This document shows positions 8,437 through 17,071 of a DNA stretch of 39,567 nt, piece by piece. The DNA comes from DATNPH01 sp036703315 (GTDB lineage Bacteria; Cyanobacteriota; Cyanobacteriia; Cyanobacteriales; Coleofasciculaceae). Each line of letters opens with the position of its first letter. Position 1 is the stretch's first letter. Location: NCBI GenBank assembly GCA_036703315.1, contig DATNPH010000018.1, positions 1 to 39,567 of the forward strand, read 5' to 3'. The position numbers and the translations under genes are program-made. Under the pieces are notes generated by a model. The model saw only the letters and a list, made by a program, of their open reading frames with translations. It ran no database searches and had not been told where the DNA came from.

Positions 8437-9825
8437 ATGACATCTGAACTTGTGAATTCTGTACATTTACCACCAGGTCCGAAAGGTCATTTCCTGCTTG
8501 GTATTTTCGGTGACTATACTCGGGATCCCTTGGGCTATCTGAGCCAATGTGCTAAAGAGTACGGGGATATCGTCCACTTCCCTAGTGTTCGGTTTACAGC
8601 GATTAAATCTTACCTAATCAACCATCCTGATTACATTGAGGAGGTGTTAGCGACGAAGAGCCACCAATTTAGCAAATATCGGCAGAGTTTTGGTATTATT
8701 GGGCGACTTTTAGGCAATGGGTTAGTTACCAGTGAAGGAGACTTCTGGCGACATCAACGTCGGTTGATGCAACCCGCCTTCCACCGAGAGCGCATTGCGG
8801 CTTATGGTGACGTGATGGTTGCTTACACAAACCAGATGTTGAACCGTTGGCAAGCTGGTGAGATTCGCGATGTCCACGAGGACATGATGCGCCTGACGCT
8901 GGAGATTGTGGCAAAGACGCTGTTTGATACAGATTTAGCAGCAGAGGTGGCTCAAGAGATAGGAGCCTCTTTATCGTTAGGCATTACGTATTATGACCAA
9001 TGGTTTAGGAATATAGTTTTAACGTTACTGCCAGAAACGGTACCGATTCCTCACTATGTGCGATCGCGTCAAGTAGTTCAGCGGCTGGATGCAATTATTT
9101 ACGACATCATCCAACAACGGCGGGACAGTGGCGAAGATAAGGACGATTTGCTCTCAATGTTGCTACACGCCAAGTATGAAGACGGCACTCCCATCAGTAA
9201 CCAACAACTGCGAGATGAGATGATGACCTTATTTTTAGCAGGTCATGACACCACCGCCTTAGCCATGACTTGGACATGGTATCTGTTATCGCAGCATCCG
9301 GAAGTCGAAGCGAAGCTACTAGAAGAATTACAGACTGTATTAGACGGACGCGATCCAACTTTTGCCGACTTGTCTCGGTTGCGTTACACCGACATGGTGG
9401 TGAGAGAAGCCATACGACTTTACCCACCTGTTTGGGCGATGGCGCGAATCGCTAACATGGACTGTGAACTTGGAGGCTATCCCATAAAAGCTGGCAGCAT
9501 TATCATTTTCAGCCAGTGGGTAATGCAACGTGACTCACGCTATTTTGACCAGCCAGAAGTATTTAACCCCGATCGCTGGGCAGATGGCTTGGCTCAACGG
9601 CTACCTACCTACGCTTATTTTCCCTTTGGTGGGGGTTCCAGAATCTGCATCGGCAAATCCTTTGCTCAGATGGAAGCGGTTTTGCTAGTAGCGACCATTG
9701 CCCAAAAGTTTCATCTGACCCTCGTACCAGGACAAGAGGTAACGCCATGGCCTGCCTTTACGCTTCGCCCCAGACAGGGAATCAAAATGTTACTCGGCGA
9801 AGCTTCACTTGCGTGCTTAAGTTAG
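8437..9825 (+). CDS. Cytochrome P450, CYP110-like
   Basis: 462 residues, haem-thiolate monooxygenase. Seen: N-terminal LPPGPKGHFLLG, C-helix WRHQRRLMQPAFH, I-helix oxygen-binding motif LAGHDTTA, K-helix EAIR, PERF-type NPDRW, and the haem loop FPFGGGSRICIGKSFA with axial Cys404. The overall style (LLxRW, DLLSMLLHAKYEDG) matches the cyanobacterial CYP110 family; members act on fatty acids or terpenoids, but the substrate here is unknown. There is no membrane anchor and no fused reductase, so it would use ferredoxin. It starts 23 nt after the ndhK stop, suggesting co-transcription. The 3' end runs into direct-repeat copy B, which supplies the last codons and stop. Confidence 0.95.
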   Translation: MTSELVNSVHLPPGPKGHFLLGIFGDYTRDPLGYLSQCAKEYGDIVHFPSVRFTAIKSYLINHPDYIEEVLATKSHQFSKYRQSFGIIGRLLGNGLVTSEGDFWRHQRRLMQPAFHRERIAAYGDVMVAYTNQMLNRWQAGEIRDVHEDMMRLTLEIVAKTLFDTDLAAEVAQEIGASLSLGITYYDQWFRNIVLTLLPETVPIPHYVRSRQVVQRLDAIIYDIIQQRRDSGEDKDDLLSMLLHAKYEDGTPISNQQLRDEMMTLFLAGHDTTALAMTWTWYLLSQHPEVEAKLLEELQTVLDGRDPTFADLSRLRYTDMVVREAIRLYPPVWAMARIANMDCELGGYPIKAGSIIIFSQWVMQRDSRYFDQPEVFNPDRWADGLAQRLPTYAYFPFGGGSRICIGKSFAQMEAVLLVATIAQKFHLTLVPGQEVTPWPAFTLRPRQGIKMLLGEASLACLS

Positions 9826-9869
9826 CACTCTAACACCTTTATCTTTACTAGCTGCACCCGGATTGAAAA
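9817..9869. repeat. Direct repeat copy B at P450 3' end
   Basis: Imperfect copy of 7185-7236, spanning the P450 stop codon and the following non-coding DNA. The rest of the gap to 10092 shows nothing else recognisable. Confidence 0.65.
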
Positions 9870-10092
9870 CAGTAGAGGATGCACTAGAGTTGTGTCGCCG
9901 CATTCTTTCTGTTGATTGAATTTGACAACAAACTGGTGGTGTTCATTCAGTGGGCATAGAGTTACTTAACTCACAAAAGTGGTGTGCATTTAATTACGGG
10001 TAAAAATTCAGCGCCTACAGAGAGTACGCAAGCCCCACTGCAATTGATAGCGCCGATATCGCAATAACTCCGCAAAATCCAAGGAGAGACAG

Positions 10093-10653
10093 ATGCTTAA
10101 TTTCACAAATTCAGAGAATTCTTCCTTAAAAGTTCTTTCTCAGCAACAAAAGATAGTCTTCAAAGGGGTAATTGCTGCTCTTGTATTTTCCATAAGTTTT
10201 GTGCTGATTGCTTATTTTCTCGTAGCGTTGCCACTGCCAATCCTAGATACAGTAGAACAGCGTTTAATTTTCACCCTTCGCTGCCAGATATTTCCTGTAC
10301 TGATGCTATTTACCGGAATTGCAGCCGTCGCTAATGACCGATTCTTAAGCCCCGCGATCAACCCCTTAGCGGGCGCTGAGTCAGAAGGGATACGGGTTCA
10401 TCTGCGTTATCTAGGAAATACCTTAGAACAATTTGTGTTGTTCTTCATCGCTAACCTGATCCTTTCTACATTTTTGGATGCTAATACTATCAAGCTAATT
10501 CCAATTTTGGCAATGGTATTTGTGTTAGGTAGACTTGCTTTTTGGTTTGGCTATCTAAAAAATCCCCTTTATCGAGCCTTTGGTATGGGAGTTACTCTGT
10601 ATCCCACTGCTGCGGTTCTCCTTTATGACGCCTATCGCGTGCTGGTCGGTTGA
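10093..10653 (+). CDS. MAPEG-family integral membrane protein
   Basis: 186 residues with about four hydrophobic helices: ~25-47, 65-80, 112-130 and 135-150, plus a weak fifth near the end. The MAPEG pattern is visible: RVHLRYLGNTLEQFVLF (Arg...Asn-x-x-Glu-Gln) followed by LGRLAFWFGYLKNPLYRAFGM. The family includes membrane glutathione transferases and eicosanoid enzymes; bacterial members are mostly uncharacterised. Strong Shine-Dalgarno AAGGAGA 7 nt before ATG. It lies between the P450 and the Coq4-like gene, all on plus. Function beyond family is unknown. Confidence 0.8.
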   Translation: MLNFTNSENSSLKVLSQQQKIVFKGVIAALVFSISFVLIAYFLVALPLPILDTVEQRLIFTLRCQIFPVLMLFTGIAAVANDRFLSPAINPLAGAESEGIRVHLRYLGNTLEQFVLFFIANLILSTFLDANTIKLIPILAMVFVLGRLAFWFGYLKNPLYRAFGMGVTLYPTAAVLLYDAYRVLVG

Positions 10654-10805
10654 GCGCGTCGATTCCAGATTTTAGCTTGACCTTTCATAGGAATGCCAAT
10701 AGCAAACTTGAAGATGGTCTTTTCTTCTATCTACTAAAGGAAGCGATCGCTCTCGAACAGAAGACATCCAGATTTCTCTAAATAGCATAAATCGCAGGTA
10801 CATCA

Positions 10806-11435
10806 ATGCTAAGCAAATTCAAACAACTCTATCGAGCAATTCAAGCTCTCAAATCTGAAAATCTAGGAGATTATGCGATTCTAAAAGCTGATACCTTGGG
10901 CGCAAGAGTCAATCCTTCCGTTGAGTCTAAGCTGCAAAACGTCGTAGGTTATCATCCACCAATTGATCTAGAGAAATTAATCGTTTATCCCAAGGGCAGC
11001 TTTGGATACGAATATGCCTATCACATGAAGGAAAATCATCTAAAGCCTTTTAATGTGAGTCCTGAGCTAGAGGAAATTGCTAAACGTAACGTTTTTTCTC
11101 TTCGGTATGTCGTTACCCATGATATTTTTCACATTTTACTCGGATTCGACACAAGTTATGCCGGAGAAATCGGCGTTCTTGCCTTCGCTGCGGAGCAAAA
11201 GTATAGCCCATCTCTCAACATTAGCTTAGCCCTCGCGAAAGTGATTTACCCAATCTTGGCACCTCAGCAACGAAAAGAAATTTTCGCTAACATTCGTAAA
11301 GGTCAAGAACTGGGAAGAAAAGCAGAATTTTTGTTAGGAGTTCGCTTTGAAGAGTACTGGGAACGACCTCTGAATGAAGTTAAAGCAGAATTGGGTTTAA
11401 TGGCACCCGCCAGGTTAACCACCACAGCCATCTAA
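10806..11435 (+). CDS. Coq4-like protein
   Basis: 209 residues. Coq4 acts in ubiquinone biosynthesis, where it has been linked to removal of the ring C1 carboxyl. The metal-binding motif HDxxHx11E is intact: His105, Asp106, His109 and Glu121 in THDIFHILLGFDTSYAGE. The preceding NVFSLRYVVTHD and following GVLAFAAEQ also fit the family. Cyanobacteria make plastoquinone and phylloquinone, not ubiquinone, so the substrate must differ; another quinone or a prenyl lipid is possible. It is the last plus-strand gene of the 7676-11435 run, 152 bp after the MAPEG gene with a HIP1 site between. Confidence 0.88.
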   Translation: MLSKFKQLYRAIQALKSENLGDYAILKADTLGARVNPSVESKLQNVVGYHPPIDLEKLIVYPKGSFGYEYAYHMKENHLKPFNVSPELEEIAKRNVFSLRYVVTHDIFHILLGFDTSYAGEIGVLAFAAEQKYSPSLNISLALAKVIYPILAPQQRKEIFANIRKGQELGRKAEFLLGVRFEEYWERPLNEVKAELGLMAPARLTTTAI

Positions 11436-11851
11436 GCTACAAGTGCCGCTTCGGGAAGTCAAAAGTCAAAAGCCAAAGTGAAAAGGCTTTTGTTTTAGGA
11501 TAGGAAAAACCCTCACCAGCACACAGCTAGCAAGGGGCTCGTACACTACAGGATAATCTATTCTGCTTACCTATATCTCTTGAGGCAATACCACTTATGC
11601 AATTGAAAGATATTTACCCTACAAGTTCTATCTTTTAAACACAGCTTAGTCCTGCCGAGAAGAGAAGCACCACAGTTAAGAAAAAACCCCATGTTACAAG
11701 CACTGGGGTGATTAGATATTTGTGGTGAAGCGGTCTAACTCTTCCTGCATTCTCACTTCCATAGGTTAAGTAATGCTTATGCTATTCTTAAAATTGCTCA
11801 GTATTTAGGGGTATTTGATTCGTCCTTTCCGCTGAGAGTAGCCCATTCCTG
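11436..11851. other. 416-bp convergent intergenic region
   Basis: Lies between the 3' ends of the Coq4-like and D,D-peptidase genes. It holds GTCAAAA heptamers at 11458-11478 (same unit, opposite strand, as 18309-18343) and a CCCCA...TGGGG stem near 11686-11708 preceded by an A-run. In minus-strand reading this gives a hairpin followed by T residues, so it may terminate the peptidase mRNA. No gene seen. Confidence 0.5.
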
Positions 11852-13384
11852 TCAACAGGAACGTAGACGAGTCAGTAACAGAACAATTTCATCAATTCCT
11901 TGGCGTAACGTCTCGACAGATTGGTCGGATTGATTGACGATAATGCTGAAAACCAAAGGTTGATAGCCAGGGACATCTAGATACCCGGATAATGCTGAGA
12001 CACCAGTCAATGTGCCAGTCTTTGCCTGGAGATTGCCTTGAGCAACTGTATTATTAAAGCGACGACGGAGAGTTCCATTGACACCAGCAACTGGTAAAGA
12101 GGCTCGGTAAGCTTTACCCTCTTTTGTTTGTGCCATGAGTTTGAGGGTTTGTGCGATCGCTTCTGGACTGACTAAGTTTTGACGAGATAACCCCGAACCA
12201 TCAACCACGACATAACCTTTCGGGTCAACCCCTAGTACTGTTAGAATCTCTCTCATCTTCTTGAGCCCTAGCTCAGCCGTATCATCGCTAGCACCAACAC
12301 CGAGGGTACGCAGCAGTACTTCTGCATACAGATTATTACTCTGTTGATTGGTCTCTACTACCAAGGCTGTAAGAGGTGGAGATTCAACTGTTGCCAACTC
12401 CCGTTCACCAGTTGTAGCAGCATTAGATACTACAGATGTCGCAACGCTAATTCCCTCAGCTGCCAGGACACTCAGAAAGTGCTGCAAGAAATACTCAGCC
12501 GGGTCAAGAATTGCTAGTCCATATACCTCTGGCTCAGCACCAACTGCCAGTTGACCTTTTATTCGCAACAGAGGCTGACCTAAAACTCCAGTGACGGCTA
12601 CAGATATAGGGGTTGCTGCCGTAGCGGTTACAGTATTATTTTCAATTTGCCATTGCCTCGCGGCGACCCTATCAGACCAATTCACTCGCAGAGGTTGACC
12701 GAATTGCTGGGGTGACAACGTCAGCTCTACTGCATTTTGATTCAAAATTAAGCTATTTACTGACGCCCCATAGTCTGCCTGAACGTCTTCCCAGTCCCAA
12801 GTAAGATTAACAGGGTCGCCTTGAAAGTAACCATTATCTATAATCAGCTGCTGCACATTACGAATTCCTTGACGCTTCAGCTGTTGTGCCAATTCTCTCA
12901 ACTGTGCATCACTCAGGCTAGGGTCACCGCGTCCCACTACCCGCAATGAATCACCACCGCTAACATAAATGGATGTTCGAATCCGAAAGTCTTGTCCTAG
13001 CTGACGCAAAGCCGCCGCCGTTGTCAGCAACTTCATATTTGATGCTGGAATGAAAAATTGCTCCGCATCTCGGCTATAGAGGGCATAGTCTTTCGATAAC
13101 GGTTCAATTACAATACCCCAACGTGCCTTGCGAAATTGGGGACGGTTGATTACGGCATCAATAGCTGTTCCTAATTGGGCGGCACATAGAGATTCAGAAG
13201 ATGGCTGAGGCTCAGTAACAAATAAACTCAGAGACTGCGAACCTAGAGTCTTATCATCAGCGATCGAGCGTAGCGGAAACGCTGTTAGGCTGATCGCAGC
13301 TAGTCCAGGCATCAATTGAGTATTGAGAAAAACCAGCAGAACAATCGGAGTTTTACGAATTGCAGCTCGCAGTAAAAACGTCAT
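11852..13384 (-). CDS. dacB: D-alanyl-D-alanine carboxypeptidase/endopeptidase (PBP4, S13)
   Basis: 510 residues; trims peptidoglycan stem peptides in the periplasm. The N-terminal hydrophobic stretch after MTFLLRAAIRK is a signal peptide or anchor. The penicillin-binding boxes are present: SxxK as Ser115-Asn-Met-Lys118 in IPASNMKLL, the DGSGLSRQN block, and KTG at Lys455 in QAKTGTLTGVSALSGYL. The large insert between the first two boxes (~residues 145-310) is typical of S13 enzymes. No Shine-Dalgarno is visible before the ATG at 13384. Transcribed alone. Confidence 0.93.
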   Translation of the reverse strand: MTFLLRAAIRKTPIVLLVFLNTQLMPGLAAISLTAFPLRSIADDKTLGSQSLSLFVTEPQPSSESLCAAQLGTAIDAVINRPQFRKARWGIVIEPLSKDYALYSRDAEQFFIPASNMKLLTTAAALRQLGQDFRIRTSIYVSGGDSLRVVGRGDPSLSDAQLRELAQQLKRQGIRNVQQLIIDNGYFQGDPVNLTWDWEDVQADYGASVNSLILNQNAVELTLSPQQFGQPLRVNWSDRVAARQWQIENNTVTATAATPISVAVTGVLGQPLLRIKGQLAVGAEPEVYGLAILDPAEYFLQHFLSVLAAEGISVATSVVSNAATTGERELATVESPPLTALVVETNQQSNNLYAEVLLRTLGVGASDDTAELGLKKMREILTVLGVDPKGYVVVDGSGLSRQNLVSPEAIAQTLKLMAQTKEGKAYRASLPVAGVNGTLRRRFNNTVAQGNLQAKTGTLTGVSALSGYLDVPGYQPLVFSIIVNQSDQSVETLRQGIDEIVLLLTRLRSC

Positions 13385-14208
13385 AAGTATTTAGTGTAAG
13401 ACACAACGAAAGACAGCTTTCTCGGTGGTATCCTACAGCGAGGTTTTCTTTCCCGATCAAGTCAACGAGCGATCGCAACTGAACCCACTCTATAACAGAA
13501 GTTATTGCTCATTTTTCATAAAGATTTCTTACCTGATGATAAAGTTCATTAAGAAATAAGCTACTGTACTACATAAATAGCAAGTGTAGGAGAGGTGGTG
13601 CCTCAATAAATATTTAATTGCTCTGAACATCTCCCACTAATCCTCTTGATCTCAGCGATTTTTTCACAATTTACGCATTGACAAAATAGGGTAAGTGTGT
13701 ATTTAAAATAATTTGCATTTGACGGCTACAGTCTTTGAGATCGTCCAAAGGAATTTATTAAAAAAAGCTTTCTTTGATTCTGTTCTAAACCACTGTGCTT
13801 TCTTTCGATATATCCATACCACGGTTTATTCATACACTGTGTAAGTCTTTCTTTTGTACTCCGACTGTGTAAATAGTACTCGTGCTAAGGATAGTTGATT
13901 AATTATGACAACCCGACTGAGAACCTGACTCGTTGGTGGTTAAGTTTCTTTTCCATCATCAGTAAAGTTATGTTTTTGTGACTTTCTAAGTAACAGGGTT
14001 CGAGTGATATCTACCGACAGTATTATAAAATTTGCCTATACTCTGTTGGGTAGTGATAGGGTTGGCTTTTGTGTGAAAACTTACTTCATCCGTTTGGGTG
14101 AATTAAGGCGAACAAATCAGAGGATGCTTTATGACTTCAGTTAGTCATACGATAGAAGTGTCTGTAAGACAATAACTTCCTGCATCTACTACAACGCTTG
14201 TTATAGCC
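13385..14208. other. 824-bp AT-rich intergenic region
   Basis: No gene of normal size. The last 80 bp contain a 14-codon mini-frame, MTSVSHTIEVSVRQ (14131-14175), with AGAGG 8 nt upstream. It could be a leader peptide for the small gene at 14209 or chance. The rest is AT-rich with no clear repeat; it is an unusually long leader for a 78-residue protein, as is also true of its paralogue at 33339. Confidence 0.5.
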
Positions 14209-14445
14209 ATGATCAACTACTCAATTGAGCCAAACGGCAACAGTTACACGCTTACGGTCTGGGAGCCGACACCTATCACAGCAGACCGAGTTAACCCGTT
14301 TATCTTCAAAGCTAACTACATTCTTAACTCTCCTCTAGAAGCTTTTGAAATCCTGAAACTGATTCAGGGAGGCAGTGGCGCGGTGCGCTCATCTGTGCCG
14401 GGTCAGCTAGCAAAAGCTCTGATGAACCACCAAAAAGCGTGCTAG
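14209..14445 (+). CDS. Small conserved-looking protein, paralogue of 33339-33551
   Basis: 78 residues, no signal peptide or TM. Function not recognised. By eye it aligns with the 70-residue protein at 33339: Y-I-x-P...LTVWE (residues ~15-19), then T-x-x-R-x-x-PF, a Lys three residues on, L...E...I and a GG/GD ending. The two copies 19 kb apart argue that both are translated. The C-terminal tail GGSGAVRSSVPGQLAKALMN is unique to this copy. The long AT-rich leaders upstream of both genes suggest regulated expression. Confidence 0.6.
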   Translation: MINYSIEPNGNSYTLTVWEPTPITADRVNPFIFKANYILNSPLEAFEILKLIQGGSGAVRSSVPGQLAKALMNHQKAC

Positions 14446-14873
14446 CGAGGCTTCAAGGGGGATTTTGTGCAATTTCAGACACAGCCATTGAACCACCTAA
14501 ATTGATTGCACAACATTTTTCTAGAAACTGCACAAAGCAACTGCACAGCTACTTTTCAAGAAGCATAAGGTGAAGACTAAGCTTTTGTGCATGTGGATTG
14601 CTCTCGCTCGGTAAAACTGCACTCCGTCATTCGCGCTCTGCATTCTCTACATTCAAGATTGTCGTTAGTCAAGTTTCGGTTTCTGCATTGACTGACAAGG
14701 AAAACGGTAGGAATTCCCTCTCAAGAGGAAATTACGCAATCATCATAGTTTGATGATGTTCATTATGTATAATAGAACACATTATCGCAGGCAGTCCCCT
14801 CCTCAACTGTCAGTAGATTACGTTGTTTAGAGATTTTTGTCTCCAAGCAATAGCTGGTGGCAGAAGGATTTCC
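14446..14873. other. 428-bp intergenic region before TIGR02587 gene
   Basis: Contains TTGTGCAAT (about 14466) and its inverse ATTGCACAA (about 14507), and a small hairpin ATCATCA-TAGTT-TGATGAT near 14741-14759. The remaining sequence is featureless. An in-frame TTG at 14823 extends the downstream gene frame but lacks a ribosome site. Confidence 0.5.
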
Positions 14874-15767
14874 GTGTCTATGGCAAAACGCACTCGAAAA
14901 AAATGTCAAGACTCCAAGGGTTGGTCAGCTCAATTTGACGACATGATTCGGGGTGCCTCAGGTGGTTTCTTGTTCGGAATTCCGCTGCTCTACACAATGG
15001 AAGTTTGGTGGATTGGCTCTGAGACACCCCCACCTCTGATGTTGGCTATCCTCGCTATTACCTTTGTTGTTGTTTTCCTTCTCAATCGCACAGCCGGTTT
15101 TCGTAAGTATAAAACTAAGCAGTTCCTCGATACAGTGATGGACACTGTTGAAGCCTTGGCAATCGGAATTGTCTGCACTACTATTATTCTGATTGTGTTG
15201 GGTGAAATTAGGGCGGAAACACCACTGAATGAAGCGTTGGGGAAAATCATCCTTGAAAGTGTTCCTTTTGCGTTAGGTGCAGCTTTAGCGGATGCTTTTT
15301 TAAGTGGCGATCGCTGGTCATTTTCAGATAGCGAGGATTCTGATCAGCAGGGTATTCAAAAACCAGAAATCAATGCTACCTTGTCCGACATTAGTGCCAC
15401 CTTAATTGGTGCAATGATTATTGCCTTTAATATTGCCCCAACTGACGAAATCCCAATGCTAGATGCATCGGCGTCACCCCTGTGGCTTTTAGCGTTTATC
15501 ACGGCTTCACTCGTAATTTCCTATGGCATTGTTTTTGAGGCTGGGTTTACTACTCAGAAAAAGCGCCGACAGCAGGAAGGTATCTTTCAGCGTCCCATTA
15601 GCGAGACTGTGGCGTCCTATCTTGTGTCACTTTTTGCTGCCTTGTTTATGTTGTTCTTTTTTAATCGGTTAACCATAGATGACCCGTGGACAGTGTGGTT
15701 GAGCTACACAATAATACTAGGGCTACCATCGAGCGTTGGCGGTGCAGCCGGACGTATTGCTATATGA
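14874..15767 (+). CDS. TIGR02587 family integral membrane protein
   Basis: About 298 residues. Start chosen at GTG 14874 because AGAAGGA ends 5 nt upstream; ATG 14880 two codons later is the alternative. After a basic N-terminus (MAKRTRKKCQ) come about seven hydrophobic helices, with a charged loop around DRWSFSDSEDSDQQGIQ, and a final GLPSSVGGAAGRIAI. Matches the uncharacterised family TIGR02587, which is normally found next to TIGR02588, as here. The two genes overlap by ATGA, so they are translationally coupled and probably form one membrane complex. Function unknown. Confidence 0.85.
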   Translation: MSMAKRTRKKCQDSKGWSAQFDDMIRGASGGFLFGIPLLYTMEVWWIGSETPPPLMLAILAITFVVVFLLNRTAGFRKYKTKQFLDTVMDTVEALAIGIVCTTIILIVLGEIRAETPLNEALGKIILESVPFALGAALADAFLSGDRWSFSDSEDSDQQGIQKPEINATLSDISATLIGAMIIAFNIAPTDEIPMLDASASPLWLLAFITASLVISYGIVFEAGFTTQKKRRQQEGIFQRPISETVASYLVSLFAALFMLFFFNRLTIDDPWTVWLSYTIILGLPSSVGGAAGRIAI

Positions 15768-16180
15768 ACAATACTGATTCATCCCAGGAAGTTGGACAAA
15801 AGCCGCCTCGCTCATCCGCTGAGTGGATAACTTTTGGTATTGCGTTGTTAATCTTGGCTGCCGTTGTGGGACTTGTAATTTACAAGTGGTTAACCCAGAA
15901 GAATGAACCACCAGTGCTGTCAATTAGTAGCTCAAGTGAGATTCGAGAAGCTCCAGGACAATTTTATGTCCCTTTTGAGATCAAGAATACGGGCGGACAA
16001 ACAGCTGAATCAGTTCAGGTAATTGCTGAACTACGCATTAATGGTGAGGTTGAGGAATCTGGTGAACAGCAAATCGACTTTCTTGCTAGTGACGAAAAGG
16101 AGGAAGGTGCATTTGTGTTTAGCCGGGATCCGCGTAAGGGGGAACTGAGTGTTAGGGTTGCTAGTTACAAGTCACCTTAA
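15764..16180 (+). CDS. TIGR02588 family single-pass membrane protein
   Basis: 138 residues from ATG 15764, which overlaps the TGA of the preceding gene. A longer in-frame start at 15686 would overlap that gene by 80 bp and is rejected. One TM helix at about 22-42 (WITFGIALLILAAVVGLVIY), then an outside domain of beta-sandwich style (FYVPFEIKNTGGQTAESVQV...ELRINGEV) like a CARDB/TIGR02588 module. Partner of the TIGR02587 protein; role unknown. Confidence 0.87.
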   Translation: MNNTDSSQEVGQKPPRSSAEWITFGIALLILAAVVGLVIYKWLTQKNEPPVLSISSSSEIREAPGQFYVPFEIKNTGGQTAESVQVIAELRINGEVEESGEQQIDFLASDEKEEGAFVFSRDPRKGELSVRVASYKSP

Positions 16181-16422
16181 TGCTGAAGACTTATACTTCT
16201 TGTGCGATCGCTCTTATCTACTCCACAATATTGTCAATCAACATTACCCTTTAAGAAGCGTTTCAGTGTGATGGGTTGACCACCCGTTCTTTTGGTGAAT
16301 TCGAGATATCAAACTGGAATCATACGATTCATCGGTTCGATCTGTGAGGCGATCGCTCCACCAACTAGGTCATTTACATTAAAAAAGTTGAATCATACGT
16401 TAGAGCAACCAGGAGTTAAAAG

Positions 16423-17028
16423 ATGGCTGGAAAGAAAATTTTGATGCTCGTCGGTGACTTTGTGGAAGACTATGAGGTAATGGTGCCTTTCCAAGCATTG
16501 CAAATGGTGGGACATACGGTTCATGCCGTTTGCCCTGATAAGAAAGCGGGAGAAACGGTAAAGACAGCTGTTCACGATTTTGAAGGCGACCAGACTTACA
16601 GTGAAAAACCGGGTCACAACTTCCAACTCAATGCCACATTTGACGAAGTAAACCCTGATACTTACGACGCCTTGGTCATTCCTGGAGGACGCGCCCCGGA
16701 ATATATTCGCCTCAATGAGAGGGTACTAGAAATTACCCGTCACTTTGCCGAAACAGATAAACCGATCGCCTCCATTTGTCATGGACTACAGGTTTTAGCT
16801 GCTGCTGGTGTGCTGGAAGGCAAGAGTTGCACGGCTTACCCAGCTTGTGGGCCAGATGTAACCCGTGCTGGTGGACTCTATACTCATATTCCACCTGACG
16901 AAGCAATGGTTGATGGCAACTTGGTTACTGCACCTGCTTGGCCGGCACATCCCAACTGGTTGGCGGCATTCCTAAAAGTTTTAGGGACAAAGATTGAGCA
17001 TCAAGAACAAGAAATGGTTGCTGTTTAA
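16423..17028 (+). CDS. DJ-1/PfpI family protein
   Basis: 201 residues, complete single domain. Begins KKILMLVGDFVEDYE, with the conserved Glu in the first helix-turn. The nucleophile elbow is ASICHGLQVL with Cys119-His120. The variant with TFDEVNPDTYDALVIPGGRAPEY is of the PfpI-like subtype found as amidase/glyoxalase/chaperone candidates. Good Shine-Dalgarno AGGAG 8 nt before ATG. It is followed after 43 bp by the convergent cysteine hydrolase gene. Chemical activity cannot be told from sequence. Confidence 0.9.
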   Translation: MAGKKILMLVGDFVEDYEVMVPFQALQMVGHTVHAVCPDKKAGETVKTAVHDFEGDQTYSEKPGHNFQLNATFDEVNPDTYDALVIPGGRAPEYIRLNERVLEITRHFAETDKPIASICHGLQVLAAAGVLEGKSCTAYPACGPDVTRAGGLYTHIPPDEAMVDGNLVTAPAWPAHPNWLAAFLKVLGTKIEHQEQEMVAV

Positions 17029-17071
17029 ATGCGAGGTGCGACTTTTTCTTAGCCCTCTTTTTCTGAAAGCT

